A stretch of DNA of 5,643 bases from positions 1-5,643 of the forward strand of contig CAMFGQ010000091.1 of assembly GCA_945950065.1 (NCBI GenBank). Direction: 5' to 3'. Position 1 is the first letter of the stretch. The number at the start of each line of letters is the position of its first letter. The position numbers were made by a program, and so were the translations under genes. Below, one piece after another: positions 5,010-5,643 of the stretch. The DNA is from an uncultured Clostridia bacterium. Lineage in GTDB: Bacteria; Bacillota; Clostridia; Peptostreptococcales; Acidaminobacteraceae. The notes beneath the pieces were generated by a model, which had not been told where the DNA came from, did no database searches, and saw nothing but the letters and a program-made list of their open reading frames with translations.

Positions 5010-5624
5010 ATGGACTATCATCAATTGATTCCTGAAATACCAGGAAACATTCTTGACTTTGCTCAATTTAGTGTAGCAATCATTCTTCATGAAATTGAAG
5101 GTGAAGACTATATCCTCTTGGAGCGCAGAAGCCCTCATCTTGATTATCAACCAAGGGATATTAGTTTTCCTGGTGGAGGAATCGAACCAGGAGAAACAAA
5201 AGAAGAAGCAGCTCTTCGTGAAAGCAGTGAGGAACTCCTGCTACCTGTAGAGAGCTTTGAAGTCATTGGCCAATTAGATGGCATACAAACCCCCTATGGT
5301 GTTGAACTGGCTGTTTTCTTGTTGCGTCTTCATCACGAAGAAAAACTAACCACATGGAATGAAGACGAAGTGGAAGAAGTGATTTACTTTCCTCTTAAAG
5401 AGCTTTTAGAGGAAGTACCCACCTACTATGTGGAGACAGCCCATGTTTTTGGTGAGGACTTCCCTTTCCATTACATTGAAGGTGGAAAGAACTATCCCTT
5501 TAAAACCATGAAGCTCCCCTATTATTTCTATCCTCTTGAAAAGGGTTGTGTATGGGGACTGACTGCTCGGGTGATGCACTATTTTGGAGAAAAAGTAAAA
5601 GAACTGAAGGAAAAAAACATCTAA
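5010..5624 (+). CDS. Nudix hydrolase, CoA pyrophosphatase (NudL-like) group
   Basis: A 204-residue Nudix-fold pyrophosphohydrolase. The Nudix box spans residues 56-78: G56, five residues, E62, then R70-E71-S-S-E74-E75, which supplies the metal-binding glutamates. The usual Gly-Ile/Leu end of the box is Leu-Leu, a deviation also tolerated in NudL proteins. Just before it, LLERRSPHLDYQPRDISFPGG (36-56) resembles the CoA-pyrophosphatase signature (LLxxRSxxLRxxxGxxxFPGG), and VWGLTARVMHYF (181-192) matches the C-terminal VWGxTAxI block of that group. NudL enzymes cleave CoA and acyl-CoA to 3',5'-ADP and phosphopantetheine derivatives. The usual Gly before the FPGG stretch is Arg49 here, so the substrate is uncertain. 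It is divergent from folE across 68 bp, and dihydroneopterin triphosphate is an alternative substrate worth considering. A terminator follows directly. Confidence 0.9.
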   Translation: MDYHQLIPEIPGNILDFAQFSVAIILHEIEGEDYILLERRSPHLDYQPRDISFPGGGIEPGETKEEAALRESSEELLLPVESFEVIGQLDGIQTPYGVELAVFLLRLHHEEKLTTWNEDEVEEVIYFPLKELLEEVPTYYVETAHVFGEDFPFHYIEGGKNYPFKTMKLPYYFYPLEKGCVWGLTARVMHYFGEKVKELKEKNI

Positions 5625-5643
5625 AAAAGGCGCCTAGGCGCCT
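5623..5643 (+). terminator. Palindromic terminator after the Nudix gene (cut by window edge)
   Basis: Positions 5628-5643 are a perfect 16-nt palindrome, AGGCGCCTAGGCGCCT, preceded by an A run (5623-5628) that begins inside the stop codon. It folds as AGGCGC-CTAG-GCGCCT. The T run expected on the plus strand would lie just past the window. The A run is a U tail for minus-strand transcription, so it may work in both directions. Confidence 0.7.

Overview
The window looks like chromosomal DNA from a low-to-moderate GC Firmicute, most likely a clostridial relative. This rests on the strong GGAGG-type ribosome binding sites, the folE-folP-folB-folK gene order, a helix-turn-helix regulator of a type I associate with Clostridia, and a Firmicute-style Nudix protein. 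No mobile elements, CRISPR arrays, tRNA or rRNA genes are visible. The genus cannot be named from the sequence.

Layout from left to right. Positions 1-843 hold the N-terminal 281 codons of a minus-strand XRE-family regulator whose 3' end lies outside the window. Positions 844-960 are its upstream region, with a weak promoter candidate and an imperfect direct repeat. A perfect 24-nt palindrome at 965-988 probably terminates the minus-strand operon to its right. About 240 bases (989-1223) contain no convincing gene, only small inverted repeats and a short open frame that could be a remnant. Positions 1224-4941 are a compact six-gene minus-strand operon, read in transcription order as folE (GTP cyclohydrolase I), folP (dihydropteroate synthase), folB (dihydroneopterin aldolase), folK (HPPK), a YihY/BrkB-family membrane protein, and a lipoprotein with PepSY-like repeats. 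Each gene overlaps the next (4, 8, 31, 47 and 14 nt). Divergent from folE on the plus strand is a Nudix hydrolase of the CoA-pyrophosphatase (NudL-like) group (5010-5624), followed by a palindromic terminator cut by the window edge.

How the genes fit together: FolE makes 7,8-dihydroneopterin triphosphate from GTP. FolB cleaves dihydroneopterin to 6-hydroxymethyl-dihydropterin. FolK pyrophosphorylates it, and FolP joins it to p-aminobenzoate to give dihydropteroate. The step between FolE and FolB, removal of pyrophosphate from dihydroneopterin triphosphate, has no dedicated gene in the operon. In some bacteria a Nudix enzyme does it (Lactococcus FolQ, E. coli NudB), so the Nudix gene sharing the folE promoter region is a candidate, although its motifs look more like a CoA pyrophosphatase. 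The YihY-like protein and the lipoprotein have no obvious folate role and appear to ride on the operon. The 68-bp divergent intergenic region seems to carry two interlocked promoters whose transcripts would begin almost at the ribosome binding sites.
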